Made by a program: the position numbers and the translations under genes | The notes under the pieces: generated by a model | The model's database searches: none | Told to the model about the DNA's origin: nothing | Seen by the model: only the letters and a program-made list of their open reading frames with translations | Origin: Trachythela sp. YZ-2020 | Taxonomy: Eukaryota > Cnidaria > Anthozoa > Malacalcyonacea > Clavulariidae | NCBI GenBank assembly: GCA_016169945.1 | Contig: JADLSH010000217.1 | Span: forward strand, 1,302,001 to 1,366,000 | Reading direction: 5' to 3' | Length of the DNA: 64,000 bases | In this document: one piece after another, positions 40,801 through 45,289 of the stretch | Position numbering within the stretch: the stretch's first letter is position 1 | Layout: every line of letters starts with the position of its first letter

Positions 40801-40969
40801 TGGAGAAGAAAAAAAGGCTATCGGAGTAGGATTACGCAATCCTGGAGAAACTGGCAGCTTCAATGGCATCTTCGTCGAAGAACCAATCTCTCCTGCGAGG
40901 TTCCAAAGTTTTGTCAATATTTATGTCCGCTCACGATAACATAATCGGAGTGTTGGGAATACAGTAACT
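3939..40969 (+). CDS. Split gene for a secreted skeletal-organic-matrix-protein-5-like protein (five exons)
   Basis: I join five exons: 3939-4074, 28023-28071, 30306-30456, 35298-35646 and about 40806-40969. Every junction has GT/AG and all phases match (1, 0, 0 and 1 handled correctly), giving about 282 residues ending in TAA. Residues 1-25 form a signal peptide ([19 protein letters not shown], then small residues). Next come a short Cys-containing linker, a [10 protein letters not shown] segment like the GGGWT start of fibrinogen-C-like domains, then [26 protein letters not shown] and [10 protein letters not shown]. This order matches, from memory, the cnidarian 'uncharacterized skeletal organic matrix protein 5' group. 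I see several Cys residues and N-glycosylation sequons (NATS, NVT, NNS), as expected for an extracellular protein. Introns of about 24, 2.2, 4.8 and 5.2 kb are filled with transposons. The biochemical role of the family is unknown. The last acceptor is weak and is the least certain point. Confidence 0.68.
4378..4887 (+). other. Unidentified open frame in intron 1
   Basis: The frame of about 170 codons has no ATG at its start (TTG) and I recognise no domain. It contains short palindromic repeats around 4700-4860 (CTCGCAAATATTATTGCAGT appears twice in near form). It could be a degraded transposon fragment or chance. It overlaps nothing else. Confidence 0.15.
5490..6250. repeat. Diverged tandem repeat units in intron 1
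   Basis: Three or so copies of a unit with TTAGATTCACAAATATATAG, then CAGTCCGRAAT, AGTAGAATTTGGAAA, a CTTGGA motif, and CCAGAATACCAATTAAA occur near 5495, 5840 and 5990; a further one is at 2275-2640. Order within units is conserved and spacing varies. Confidence 0.4.
6503..6871 (+). CDS. Compact Bcl-2-like protein (left-arm copy)
   Basis: The 122-residue product is all-helical in appearance. [13 protein letters not shown] (about residues 34-46) aligns with the Bcl-2 helix where HE..F..M is usual. [15 protein letters not shown] (about 68-82) corresponds to BH1, whose canonical core is NWGR; here Trp is replaced by Ser but Gly-Arg is kept. [14 protein letters not shown] at the C-terminus resembles BH2, and the protein stops there with no membrane tail. 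The family controls apoptosis by binding BH3 helices, and small tail-less versions are known from DNA viruses. The ATG follows ACAGTTCGCCATTTTGTTCCAAG. The function of this copy is inferred only. Confidence 0.62.
   Translation: MAEQLILDVFKENNVELTQDTLRFYIKLLLEKHEHTYNSMICSIVRDNVFENLCQTYEETKPLNSGRIMAYLALVYKVSDFCDTETVREAVRICVDDLKQFDLASYEIKLSWFQRLISWLVG
7202..7591 (+). CDS. Unidentified helical protein of the palindromic element (left copy)
   Basis: The 129-residue product starts [10 protein letters not shown], has a Cys pair region ([17 protein letters not shown]), a helical stretch ending [20 protein letters not shown], and CRKSHQF near the C-terminus. I recognise no family. Two further copies lie at 11109-11567 (minus, longer because of an indel near the end) and 9701-9898 (minus, cut by the tandem-duplication junction). 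Three-fold retention of the frame suggests it was a real gene of the source element. Confidence 0.45.
   Translation: MLQDDIYMVDKSRLCRNPLKLLEAIYADTVANEITQLCQENECNIDEGWQTYGIEAIERVNSKHLVWDSFVEAARILKINCHENVLERLRELKKAPEHMFVYDLEESYHCRKSHQFQCILNYLSFWREK
7904..8118 (-). pseudogene. C-terminal fragment of the zinc-finger gene at the inner end of the left arm
   Basis: It encodes [20 protein letters not shown] through the stop, matching the last third of the intact copy. Homology ends at about 8118 inside the codons for the 'VYLERL' region, which marks the inner breakpoint of the inverted duplication. Confidence 0.55.
8119..8800. other. Spacer of the palindromic element with a local repeat
   Basis: A segment of about 100 bases starting CATGTTTTCGTCTTGCTCGG occurs at 8343-8450 and again at 8600-8708 (and in the duplicate at 10079-10187). 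It is rich in GCTCAT/ATGAGC half-sites, such as ATGAGCAYTTCAGARTGCTC, which could be operator-like or part of a promoter for the zinc-finger gene that starts just downstream. An antisense frame of about 107 codons (8399-8722) exists but shows no recognisable features. Confidence 0.35.
8803..9388 (+). pseudogene. Zinc-finger gene copy with a one-base frameshift
   Basis: Nearly identical to the copy at 10280-10867 but lacking one A in CTACAAAA(A)GAGCTC near 9160. This breaks the frame after LPKLQK, and a second homopolymer difference follows at about 9228. Either a disabled duplicate or an assembly error in an A-run. Confidence 0.55.
9701..9919 (-). pseudogene. Truncated copy of the unidentified helical gene
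   Basis: This holds the C-terminal 65 codons or so. Its 5' side is lost at 9919/9920, where ACACGTTC is joined to AGCTTGTCC. That join is the internal boundary of the 1,477-bp tandem duplication. Confidence 0.5.
9920..11396. repeat. 1,477-bp direct repeat, copy 2
   Basis: Second copy of the unit at 8443-9919. It continues past ACGTTC into TATAGCTTC, so it is the parental sequence at that end, while copy 1 ends abruptly at the junction. Confidence 0.7.
10280..10867 (+). CDS. C2H2-type zinc-finger protein of the palindromic element (intact copy)
   Basis: The 195-residue product starts with a single finger, [20 protein letters not shown] followed by C, i.e. C-x2-C-x12-H-x4-C. An acidic Asp/Glu/Ser linker follows (about residues 30-75). 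The C-terminal half is a basic-acidic helical region with [23 protein letters not shown] and [15 protein letters not shown]. From memory, similar zinc-finger plus '[10 protein letters not shown]' proteins recur in invertebrate mobile or viral elements. DNA or RNA binding and a regulatory role are inferred. It is the only copy with an uninterrupted frame; the others are at 8803-9388 and 7904-8117. Confidence 0.55.
   Translation: MMSCKFCGKSFNRRFNLRRHENEYCPFREEESDTDHNSVPMESDDEASNSDNAQNSEVDGNESGSELEDESDPWKPLIEEAKQRYASEYEEIKQNLIENGLDDETSNKQAYALILPKLQKELESVYLERLLWMRQLRRNHVHKKVMNTRDVFINSDDFDHDEALEAAVDKRKFLLKRLLKDNAYIEEGENTDSLD
11109..11567 (-). CDS. Unidentified helical protein of the palindromic element (right copy)
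   Basis: The same protein as at 7202-7591, with a 152-residue frame. It diverges after [19 protein letters not shown] because CCTCC/AAAAG replaces CCCTCC/AAAAAG, so the tail is frame-shifted relative to the left copy. Which C-terminus is original cannot be told from two copies alone; the third (9701-9898) agrees with the left copy. Confidence 0.42.
   Translation of the reverse strand: MLQDDIYMVDESLLCWNPLKLLEAIYADTVANEITQLCQENECNIDEGWQTYGIEAIERVNSKHLVWDSFVEAARILKINCHENVLERLRELKKAPEHMFVYDLEESYHCRKSHQFQCILNYLSFGGKVNKSRISNAHIRTWSGNISIVKSS
11908..12276 (-). CDS. Compact Bcl-2-like protein (right-arm copy, BH1 Gly replaced by Cys)
   Basis: This is the inverted twin of the gene at 6503-6871, also 122 residues. 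The visible difference is in BH1: NSCR instead of NSGR, changing the Gly that is almost invariant in Bcl-2 proteins. The reading frame is intact, so the copy may be translatable but impaired in BH3-groove function (inference). Confidence 0.58.
   Translation of the reverse strand: MAEQLILDVFKENNVELTQDTLRFYIKLLLEKHEHTYNSMICSIVRDNVFENLCQTYEETKPLNSCRIMAYLALVYKVSDFCDTETVREAVRICVDDLKQFDLASYEIKLSWFQRLISWLVG
12477..14154 (+). pseudogene. RecQ-like helicase, 5'-truncated and with two frameshifts
   Basis: The frame contains FKENQRDVV (motif 0), PTGGGKT (Walker A), [11 protein letters not shown] (Ia), [13 protein letters not shown] (DEAH box), AFTGTAT (III), then after a one-base shift at about 13184 [16 protein letters not shown] (IV), [24 protein letters not shown] (V) and [12 protein letters not shown] (VI). 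A CNRNCDNC zinc-binding segment follows. A second shift near 13795 leads into a winged-helix-like tail ending at 14154. The 5' end is cut by the palindromic element at about 12477. It is intronless and faces the DUF6589/ankyrin gene. RecQ enzymes unwind DNA 3' to 5'; here the context suggests a transposon-borne version. Confidence 0.7.
14690..14800. repeat. MITE-like repeat of the 'CCCATTAGCTGGCAATGC' family
   Basis: Family hallmarks are TTAACCCATTAGCTGGCAATGC at one end, its complement at the other, and an internal TCGTCTGGCNTTAGACAGAG. This copy is diverged. Others are at 19150-19435, 21130-21232, 22165-22385 and a partial at 56104-56137. Confidence 0.5.
14861..15255 (-). pseudogene. Last exon of the DUF6589/ankyrin gene
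   Basis: After TTTGTGTAG it continues in phase as [15 protein letters not shown], with [18 protein letters not shown] and a Lys-rich [20 protein letters not shown] before the stop. It ends about 700 bases from the stop of the convergent RecQ-like gene. Confidence 0.62.
15586..17525 (-). pseudogene. Large DUF6589/ankyrin exon with at least four frameshifts
   Basis: Opens [20 protein letters not shown] after CTTACAG and closes CTG|GTAAGAAT. Frame switches are visible near 17295 (before [14 protein letters not shown]), near 17140 (to [15 protein letters not shown]), near 16895 (to [13 protein letters not shown]) and near 16145 (between TQTDHR and KRKFQDQ). Ankyrin-like helices lie at about 16810-16530. 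A Cys/His cluster ([20 protein letters not shown]) is at about 16160-16230 and the conserved [16 protein letters not shown] at about 15740-15790. Confidence 0.65.
17740..18240. repeat. CpG-rich and directly repeated intronic sequence
   Basis: GCGCGC clusters lie at about 17795-17875 (two copies of CGCGCAAATCATGCTGGGCG) and 18160-18205. Between them two direct copies of about 90 bases (AACAATAACAAATCAAG ... TCAGCTTTA ... CTATTTTAGCAAGCAA) lie at about 17917-17972 and 18030-18100. Probably a decayed non-autonomous element inside the DUF6589 gene. Confidence 0.45.
18431..18717 (-). pseudogene. DUF6589 central exon (MDNINMYRG motif)
   Basis: Between ATTTAG and GTAAGAAA. It encodes [29 protein letters not shown] and [11 protein letters not shown], the motif block by which I recognise DUF6589. 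The Asp and Asn of DNIN could be catalytic in a nuclease or transposase reading of the domain (inference). Confidence 0.68.
19150..19435. repeat. Two tandem copies of the 'CCCATTAGCTGGCAATGC' MITE family
   Basis: Two successive units each start AACCCATTA, contain AAAATYGTCTGGYRTTA, and end with GGGTGCATTGCAG or GGTGAATTGCAGTTCAATGG. Confidence 0.5.
19486..20145 (-). pseudogene. DUF6589 N-terminal core exon
   Basis: A 660-base uninterrupted exon between CACCAAG and GTACGTAT. It includes the block [15 protein letters not shown], then [31 protein letters not shown] and IGLTPHWDT. It joins in phase to FLDHRL of the next exon. Confidence 0.65.
20306..20531. mobile_element. hAT-like MITE with 8-bp target duplication
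   Basis: Flanked by CCAGGTAG at 20298-20305 and 20532-20539. Ends are CAGTGGCATAGCCAGG and, inverted, CGGTGTTATAGCCAAGG. The 8-bp duplication and CAGTGGC-type terminus are usual for hAT elements. The interior is G-rich with a G-run and no coding frame of interest. Confidence 0.65.
21130..21232. repeat. Well-preserved copy of the 'CCCATTAGCTGGCAATGC' MITE family
   Basis: Starts TTAACCCATCAACTGGCAG, contains GAGTAAAATCGTCTGGCATT and AGTAGGGCGCATTGCC, and ends CAGCTAATGGGTTAA. The ends are inverted repeats. About 100 bases long. Confidence 0.6.
21274..21493 (-). pseudogene. Helical exon of the DUF6589/ankyrin gene
   Basis: Between ACTTTTAG and GTAAGTTA. It encodes [18 protein letters not shown] and [20 protein letters not shown]. 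This is a conserved-looking N-terminal helical block with matching phases on both sides. Confidence 0.55.
21987..22094 (-). pseudogene. Linker exon of the DUF6589/ankyrin gene
   Basis: Between TTTTAAAG and GTATGTTT. It encodes a basic, Ser-rich linker ([19 protein letters not shown]). Phase 1 on both sides agrees with its neighbours. Confidence 0.5.
22165..22385. repeat. Two adjacent copies of the 'CCCATTAGCTGGCAATGC' MITE family
   Basis: Both are in the opposite orientation to the copy at 21130: GCGCCCTACTTTAGTATTTC then CTGTCAGACGATTTTACTCA, and again from 22265. Confidence 0.5.
22775..23845. repeat. Cluster of 'TACCCAGGCGC' short inverted repeats
   Basis: ACCCAGGCGCTAAGTTGCCG at 22782 faces AGCGCCTGGGTACGAAGCAG at 22828, and related ends occur at 23002 and 23815 (AACTTAGCGCCTGGGTACGA). 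A further end is at 15468. These look like ends of a small palindromic repeat family. Which ends belong to the same insertion is unclear. Confidence 0.4.
23128..23199 (-). pseudogene. Acidic exon of the DUF6589/ankyrin gene
   Basis: A 72-base exon between TTGATACAG and GTAATATT encoding [20 protein letters not shown]. Its downstream phase matches the next exon. Confidence 0.45.
23998..24187 (-). pseudogene. Possible 5' exon of the DUF6589/ankyrin gene
   Basis: It reads [28 protein letters not shown] and a Lys-rich end, closed by AAAAG|GTAGAT. It is preceded by TTACATTAG, so it may be an internal exon. The phase mismatch with 23199-23128 lowers confidence that the two are adjacent. Confidence 0.35.
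24188..25420. other. AT-rich gap with a retrotransposon-like tail
   Basis: At about 24470-24520, GAATAAAATTTTGAATTGAA followed by repeated AATTGAATTT resembles the 3' tail of a CR1/L2-type non-LTR element. Around 25030 is a C-homopolymer followed by CTCCCC. No gene is supported. Confidence 0.35.
25470..25591 (-). repeat. Penelope-associated, hammerhead-like repeat (fragment)
   Basis: GTGCGGTGCCAGTGTGGGTA and GACGTTTGAGCGAAGGCCCT match the repeats at 31230-31375, 48265-48360 and 54655-55345. Confidence 0.5.
25592..25872. repeat. Long (AAC)n microsatellite
   Basis: About 280 bases of AAC units interrupted at intervals by AAATAAC. The minus-strand frames through it are poly-Cys, poly-Leu or poly-Val artefacts. 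The left end abuts a Penelope-associated repeat (about 25475-25590). Confidence 0.9.
26090..27230 (-). pseudogene. Crypton-like tyrosine recombinase remnant
   Basis: From 5' to 3' on the minus strand: [14 protein letters not shown] and [18 protein letters not shown] (27170-26950, an N-terminal DNA-binding region typical of Crypton/KCTD1-like proteins), a broken middle, then [20 protein letters not shown] and [16 protein letters not shown] (26560-26309). After a one-base shift come [36 protein letters not shown] and a stop near 26090. HSLRVT carries the Arg of the R..H-x-x-R recombinase set. The usual TGH is TGQ here, so the second catalytic His is lost. The Tyr of NYEKP remains. The element appears inactive. 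Confidence 0.6.
27231..28022. other. Intronic sequence upstream of the Crypton remnant
   Basis: About 27240-27660 may hold further decayed Crypton N-terminal coding (minus-strand fragments rich in Glu/Lys/Phe), but frames are too broken to support. The rest is AT-rich intron leading to the T-rich tract of exon 2. Confidence 0.25.
28023..28071 (+). CDS. Exon 2 (49 nt micro-exon) of the secreted SOMP5-like gene
   Basis: A T-rich tract ending TTTTTTTCAG precedes the exon and GTAAGTAT follows it. Joined to exon 1 it encodes [15 protein letters not shown] in frame, with two Cys. The strong acceptor and donor plus the phase match on both sides are the evidence; the exon is too short to find by open frame alone. 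Confidence 0.65.
28425..28846 (+). repeat. SINE-like element with (ATCT)n tail
   Basis: The head contains CACGGCTAACGCGTCGCC and AAGTTAAGCCCGG. The body contains ACTCATGTGAATAGAGTTG and GTGCTTCGAGGGTTTTTCTC. The 3' end has TGCAGGGAACAACTAATAAA followed by about seven ATCT units. The same head and body occur, split, at 700-1500; the head alone occurs at 48645-48760. This suggests a tRNA-derived SINE family. Confidence 0.5.
29560..29885 (+). pseudogene. 3' coding end of a CR1/L2-like non-LTR retrotransposon
   Basis: Reads [44 protein letters not shown] and, after a small shift near 29757, [11 protein letters not shown] and FKNKLQDFF. This is the pattern 'F.Y.GAK.WN.LP..LK....  FK..L..F' seen at the C-terminus of many non-LTR reverse transcriptases. 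No catalytic part remains. Confidence 0.5.
29906..30305. other. AT-rich intron 2 sequence
   Basis: Nothing supported beyond the pyrimidine-rich acceptor tract (TATATTTTTTTCAG) of exon 3. Confidence 0.4.
30306..30456 (+). CDS. Exon 3 of the secreted SOMP5-like gene
   Basis: The acceptor is TTTTTTCAG and the donor is GTAAGTGC. The product includes [19 protein letters not shown] and [10 protein letters not shown], the beginning of the fibrinogen-C-like or SOMP5-like domain. It starts with one base completing an Asn codon and ends in phase 0, both agreeing with its neighbours. Confidence 0.7.
30720..31220. other. Intron 3 sequence without a supported feature
   Basis: A 66-codon open frame at 30719-30919 shows no recognisable motif. 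The rest is AT-rich and I see nothing in it. Confidence 0.3.
31228..31375. repeat. Inverted Penelope-associated repeat with hammerhead-like core
   Basis: GGCGGTTGACTGTGTCGTAA at the left and its complement at the right (about 31262-31280 and 31345-31365) bracket GGGCCTTCGCTCGAAACGTG. This is a collapsed pair of the arms seen at 54655-55345. Confidence 0.5.
31869..33024 (+). pseudogene. RecQ-like helicase remnant of the 9-bp-TSD transposon
   Basis: Begins [12 protein letters not shown], then [18 protein letters not shown] (motif 0), a frame change near 32045 with a degenerate Walker A (TSFGKS), [16 protein letters not shown] (Ia), [15 protein letters not shown] (II, DEAH changed to DKAH) ending at a GTAAGT donor near 32382. 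Resuming near 32527: [22 protein letters not shown] (III), [10 protein letters not shown] (IV) and [13 protein letters not shown]. It stops at 33024 before motifs V and VI. The changed acidic residue of motif II, the Walker A change and the missing C-terminus make it non-functional. It is a different RecQ-like lineage from that at 12.5-14.2 kb. Confidence 0.68.
33166..33885 (-). pseudogene. N-terminal part of a DUF6589-type transposon protein
   Basis: Starts [20 protein letters not shown] and a helical [19 protein letters not shown], followed by a Ser/Thr/Lys linker. The conserved block is [20 protein letters not shown], then [20 protein letters not shown] and [20 protein letters not shown]. 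From memory this block begins a group of large cnidarian transposon proteins whose later part resembles DUF6589. The frame stays open to 33166 but loses family resemblance after SCISS, so the 3' part is deleted. The start is 172 bases from the transposon end. Confidence 0.55.
34067..35297. other. Intron 3 sequence downstream of the transposon
   Basis: About 34070-34330 ends TTGAAATAAAGTTGAAATGA, like a retroelement tail. Together with 31500-31680 it may be an older repeat into which the 9-bp-TSD transposon jumped. From 34340 to 35297 I see only AT-rich intron and the T-rich acceptor tract. Confidence 0.3.
35298..35646 (+). CDS. Exon 4 of the secreted SOMP5-like gene: domain core
   Basis: This is the largest exon (116 codons plus one base), bounded by TTTTTAG and GTAATC. 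It contains [26 protein letters not shown], a run of [33 protein letters not shown] and [10 protein letters not shown]. In recalled coral SOMP5-like proteins the same landmarks occur in the same order (LW..K..Y, WN.SF..ICLG, L..LIADG, W..L, NC..EGFN, ARIGI). This is the best evidence for both the family and the cnidarian assignment. Confidence 0.72.
35647..38650. other. Intron 4, first part: nothing recognised
   Basis: Open frames up to 86 codons occur but none shows a motif, splice support or repeated match elsewhere in the window. Confidence 0.4.
38660..39867 (-). mobile_element. Hairpin-plus-TIR element, copy A
   Basis: The ends of the 1-kb part are TTATATTATAAGTAGTATCT (38660) and, inverted, TTATATTATAAGTGGTAGAT (about 39652-39674). 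Immediately outside the right end lies a nearly perfect hairpin at about 39672-39867. A second copy in opposite orientation lies at 61301-62520. The interior has a shared frame of 80-85 codons (ending [17 protein letters not shown]) with hydrophobic stretches, and a small hairpin GCGTGCTTTATGACGCAATA with its complement near the left end. No transposase is seen. Confidence 0.62.
39672..39867. repeat. Near-perfect long hairpin of the copy A element
   Basis: Arms of about 85 bases (GTGCCGTTATGGCGTAATAA at the left, TTATTACACCATAACGGCAC at the right) meet at AACACTCGGCTACGCCTCGTG. The corresponding hairpin of copy B is at about 61318-61490. Confidence 0.7.
39868..40805. other. Intron 4, last part: nothing recognised
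   Basis: AT-rich, no supported gene. The sequence before 40800 ends ATATATAGGGTGCAG, a usable but out-of-phase acceptor. Confidence 0.35.
40806..40969 (+). CDS. Probable terminal exon 5 of the secreted SOMP5-like gene
   Basis: An open stretch reads [19 protein letters not shown], then [17 protein letters not shown] and NIIGVLGIQ before TAA. The IGVG segment and the hydrophobic end (IIGVLGIQ) correspond to the recalled family ending (RIGFG... and ..AMGYILVQ). Phase fits exon 4 if the acceptor is at 40805 or 40808. The polypyrimidine tract is poor, and the better-looking AG at 40800 would be out of phase. Confidence 0.5.
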
Positions 40970-40999
40970 TCGTGTTTTTTTTTATGTATCTACCATTGC

Positions 41000-43020
41000 A
41001 CGGATTGAATCAATATTGATCTATTTTTGCACTTTTCGTATCTTTTGCACGTAAAATAAATATAGAACATTTAATTTTGCAACAACTAACCTGAGTTATA
41101 CTTTCAAGGCCACTTTGCATGCACTGAATGTAATCTAGAATACGCTTTTGACTAAATAGTCAGTATCGAGGTTTTTGGTCGGGCATAATTTAAGGTAATC
41201 ATAAAAAAATATTGTCATTTAGATAAAAATACAAATACATTTACATATATACTTATTAACTCAGTCCGTATTAACCCAGTCATTATGCGAGTCGACTTGT
41301 ATAGCAAGTCTAGGCAATTACGTATCACTGCATTTTAGGGAAATAGCAATAAGATTGCCCTTTTTGTATCTGCGTAGCAGATATATTGCCATCGTGCGAG
41401 TAAGAGTGTGTTAGCTTGTAGCCATTCAGCGACGAGCTTATATCAGCCAATCACCGATTAGCTTGCACCTCGTTTGACCAATCAGTGGCCGCTTGATATT
41501 TTAGACCAAACCAGGAGCAATTGCGAAAAATGCAACTATATACGCCCTCAGAAATCGAATCCGCGGCCCTGCGATTCCGGTGCAGCGCTCCGCCAACTAA
41601 GCTACAGCGTCCAGTTGTCAGAAGCTAACCAATTCGAATCCCTTTCGATCATGCTTATTGAGAAGGACTAGTTTGTGCAAAGGTTTTGGATGTAAATTGG
41701 ACACTCATGTTGAATGAATAGTAAAAATGTCGATCGCTAAATATTGCGTGAAATGGTCACCTCCCACCTGGTCTGTTAGAGCCATTTTTGTCGAGAACTG
41801 AAGGTTTCTTCAGCTTTGGCCTCTTGAATGGTCCTTTTCACGTGGAACTTTCTTGGAGTAAACATTTACAAAAGATTGGAAAATATTTTTGTATGTACCA
41901 ATATATTTTTTGCTTGATTTCCATGGCCGTATTATTATAGACGGTTAAGACATTCACACGAGTTCTATTGCTGCAGAGGACTTAGGACTTCAAGCATGTA
42001 TGGCCTAAATTGTGAAATGGTGAACCATTGCTCTTAAAAGTGATTAAGCTGAAGATTTGTGATTTACTTATTAGACATGGGTTAATGGGTAATATTGGAT
42101 TGCGTAAACAATATAAGTCGTTCACTTTCCTTAGGGCTTGGATTGGAAAACTTAAATTCACAATTGTAAATATAAATAATGAAAGCACAGTGACATAGTC
42201 GGCTGGATTTGTTTCATAGCAGGGACAGCGTCTTTCTATAGGGTGGTTAGTAAATGGCATTTCAAATGATCTACTCTATAAATATAATATTTTGAGAGCA
42301 CCCTAGGGCCCATATGTTATTATTGTTCTTGTGGCCCATCAGATAGTCTTTTGGAATCCAGATGGAGCCAAACTGCTCCAGTTTCGCACAATTTGCTTGC
42401 TTCATATCAAATTCTCATTATCTTGATAAGATTAGAATGTCTATATATAGGGAAATTGTAATGTTTAAAATTATTCATTCTAGCTTTGCATGCATTATAA
42501 TTAGCTATAGCTTTGTTTGCATAGAGGTAAAAAGGGATATTTTGTACAATTTATATGAAGGTTGAAAATTACTTTAATATACATCTGACAACTCGGATAT
42601 GTTAATATGTATATTATGACAGTACAGGCCTCATTTATACATGCGCATCATTGTGGAACTTAAGTGTAAAGAACAACATTTTCGCCGAAATTATGTGGTT
42701 TCTTGTCTCTCCTGACTCCTGTGCGCCCCAAGCACTAAGTAAAGGGAAACGTTACATCCCTCATCTACTCAAATATAAAGTTCCCATTTATCCATTCGTT
42801 TCCTTAACCTCGTGAAGCGTAGCTGACACTTGGCTGACATTGAAGCTACTAGTCATACTAGTAAATCTTACTAATTTACATTATTACCCTTTATTAAGCC
42901 TTTGATATCATATGAGAACATTTACAGCTAAATAAACCGCCCGGGAACACAAAACAATAACATTTTGCGTAATTGCGTTACGACATATTTCTTAGTAATT
43001 TGTATTCAATAATAGACACT
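41000..43020. other. Intergenic sequence 3' of the secreted-protein gene
   Basis: Apart from the tRNA-like SINE at 41521-41625, I see no gene, clear repeat or RNA. The 3' UTR of the secreted-protein gene should begin at 40970; the first polyadenylation-like signal is AAATAAATATAG near 41055. Confidence 0.35.
41521..41625 (-). repeat. tRNA-like SINE
   Basis: On the minus strand: GCTGTAGCTTAGTTGGCGGA (box A-like TAGCTTAGTTGG), GCGCTGCACCGGAATCGCAG, then GCGGATTCGATTTC (box B-like) and a TTGCATTTTTCGCAA tail. The same order occurs at 55769-55866. The anticodon loop lacks the usual T33, so a functional tRNA is unlikely. Confidence 0.55.
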
Positions 43021-43023
43021 TAG

Positions 43024-43211
43024 CCTGTATTCTAAAAGCTCACTCACACTCACACTCAAAGAGTGGAGGTTCAATCTGAGCTTCCCTTTAGTGTCAGTGC
43101 TGTTTTTGAATAGCTACTCACCGTCCAGCTATTAAAAAATAGCACTGACACTCAAGGAAGCTCAGATTGAACCTCCACTCTTTGAGTGTGAGTGAGCTTT
43201 TAGAATACAGG
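43024..43211. mobile_element. Perfect-looking foldback element
   Basis: CCTGTATTCTAAAAGCTCAC at 43024 and its complement ending at 43211 begin two arms of about 80 bases that pair almost completely around a short centre (ACTCACCGTCCAGC). No coding capacity. The flanks contain TTAG on both sides but not flush with the ends. Confidence 0.65.
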
Positions 43212-43679
43212 CGTTAGTCTCAGGCACGCAAAAGTCCTTCGCATACCATATGCGCATAATTATTTGCTCGATGAATGGAAAATCTGAAAACACCATTGCA
43301 TTCGCCATAAAATTCCGCTTATTTTTCATACTAGACGCTCTTATTCATTTTAAAATGCCAAATGCGGGTTTTATGCGCTGGCTAAATATAGAATTTGTCT
43401 CAGAATATCGCAGAATTGGTCGCTCGTATACTATGCATATAATTTTGTTCACAGTAGATGAGAAATCCAAAAGCACCATCGAATTCTACTTGAAATTCTA
43501 TACAAAGATAACCTACCTTTTCAATTAAAAATCCTAACAACATATTAGGACTTCATTATCATTAACAAACAATTTCTCATATAAACCAATTTCCGAAAGA
43601 CTTATGTTACTACAGAACATTTTGTAAACAGAAAATTGGCATTTTAAATCTCCACCGTGCCTATTGCAGCAATGAAGGA

Positions 43680-43835
43680 AGCCTCGGCCCTCGAGATCTC
43701 TGAGAGACTTTACCTCCGCTCAGAGACCAATCTCGTACCCCGAGCCTGCGATCCTTTGGGAAGAATCTATGTCTCTGGGATAATACATAACCTGAAGCCC
43801 GAAATCGTGGCTAAGACCACACTGGGCATGCGTTC
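43680..43835 (+). repeat. Repeat with 'CTCGTACCCCGAGCCTGCGA' core
   Basis: The core CTCGTACCCCGAGCCTGCGA TCCTTTGGGAAGA here is found inverted at about 47530-47585 (TCTTCCCAAAGGATCGCAGG then CTCGGGGTACGAGATTG). A short dispersed element; the open frame across it (43657-43839) is probably fortuitous. Confidence 0.5.
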
Positions 43836-44879
43836 GTAAGACTCAAAACAAATTCTGCAAAATATACTGTTGTTTCGTACATAAACCATGAAAATATATC
43901 GTGTTTGGCAGAAAATCTAAATGTTCTTCGTAGTACGTTGCAAGAGGAATATAAATACGACAGAGTAAAGAAAATATTGTAATCAAGAGTCGATATGGAG
44001 CAGTGCAGAATGTTTTATATCGAAGAAAATGTTGCAATAATGCAATTTAAGTAATTATATTAAAACTGTATATTTTTGTCCTTTGGCACTGTCACTATGA
44101 ATTATACGGGTCCTTGTCTTTCTACCGTCAAAGTTTAGGGCCGTTTAGCGCCCGTAAGTTCGTCCAAGCTGAAACAATGCGTGAAATTTGGGTACTAAAG
44201 TCCAATCTAAAAACTTGGACAACAAGAGAAAACGCTATTAAATGTACTTCCAACTCGACTATTAACTTTAAAACATCTTGTAGATCAAAGGAATATCAAA
44301 CGAAGCTTAAAGTTATTAACTGAAAATTGGTTCCATTATATTATTATGAGCCATATAGTATAGTAAGAAACTTCACATGACAGGATCTTTGTACTATAAA
44401 TGAGCCAGCCTGGTTGGTGAGCCTGTCCAGCTCCGTTGAACAGCCTGTAAGCTTCATACTTGACATATTATGCTTTTGTTGCTTGATATTAATCGCCAAA
44501 GGTTTGGATATATATTATCGACTTCAACCGAACCAAAATATTCTTATATAAATTTGATGTATTTTTGACTTGATGTGTGTTGGACCGACCGCATGGCATG
44601 GTGATGGTGTAATACGATCTCATATGTGATGTAAAATTGTGTTTGTTAAAAATAGAATATAGCTATAGGCAGCAAATTGGTCCTATTCTGAAATAGCCTT
44701 TGGCTAATTGGCTTCCCAGGACCAAAACATTTTATCCTTTACTCTTAAAACACATTTTAATACTGATATCATGTACAGTAGTTTGTGTTATTGTGTAAAC
44801 TATAAATATTTGAAATGGAGATTAATATTTAACTCCATGTCTGGTTTGTTTATTAGATCTGCTGCTACTGGGAATTGCT

Positions 44880-45060
44880 TGTACAGCTCTGTGTATGTTA
44901 GGTGGGAGGGGGGTAAAGGGTTGACTGGGACTGGTGCGAAAATTGAGCAATTTCCCCCGAGCCCCCCCCTGAAAAAATTATCCCCCCCCGGTTGTGTACC
45001 AACGAAAATTTTGACTAACGTACGAAAAATCCTCGATCCGCCCCTGCTCAAGCGTTATGT
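44880..45060. repeat. Degenerate G/C-run MITE-like repeat
   Basis: Contains GGGAGGGGGGTAAAGGG, two C-runs (GAGCCCCCCCCT and ATCCCCCCCCGG) and ends ATCCTCGATCCGCCCCTGCT, an end type common in hAT-related MITEs. No target duplication resolved. Confidence 0.35.
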
Positions 45061-45289
45061 TTAAGATTGTACCTGCCCTTCATGGTGTCTACCCTGTACT
45101 CGTCCTTGGGAGCAATCCATGTACCTTTTTTTGGCACATAGTTCTAGGCATTGATTCTAGCATTATCATGGTGGTAGAAATAATTCTGTTGCACAACACT
45201 ATTTTCAGAAAGTTCTTTTCTTCAATGTATGATCACAATGTTTTTCTGTAGCATGGGCGAGTTCCCTTGCAGGGGTCATAACCTGGTCC

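Noticed and set aside
41521..41625. Functional tRNA gene
   Set aside because: The box A and B-like motifs and tail recur at 55769 and 56033, but the anticodon loop lacks T33 and stems are imperfect. A SINE is more likely.
43657..43839. 60-codon frame
   Set aside because: It lies on a dispersed repeat found inverted at 47530.
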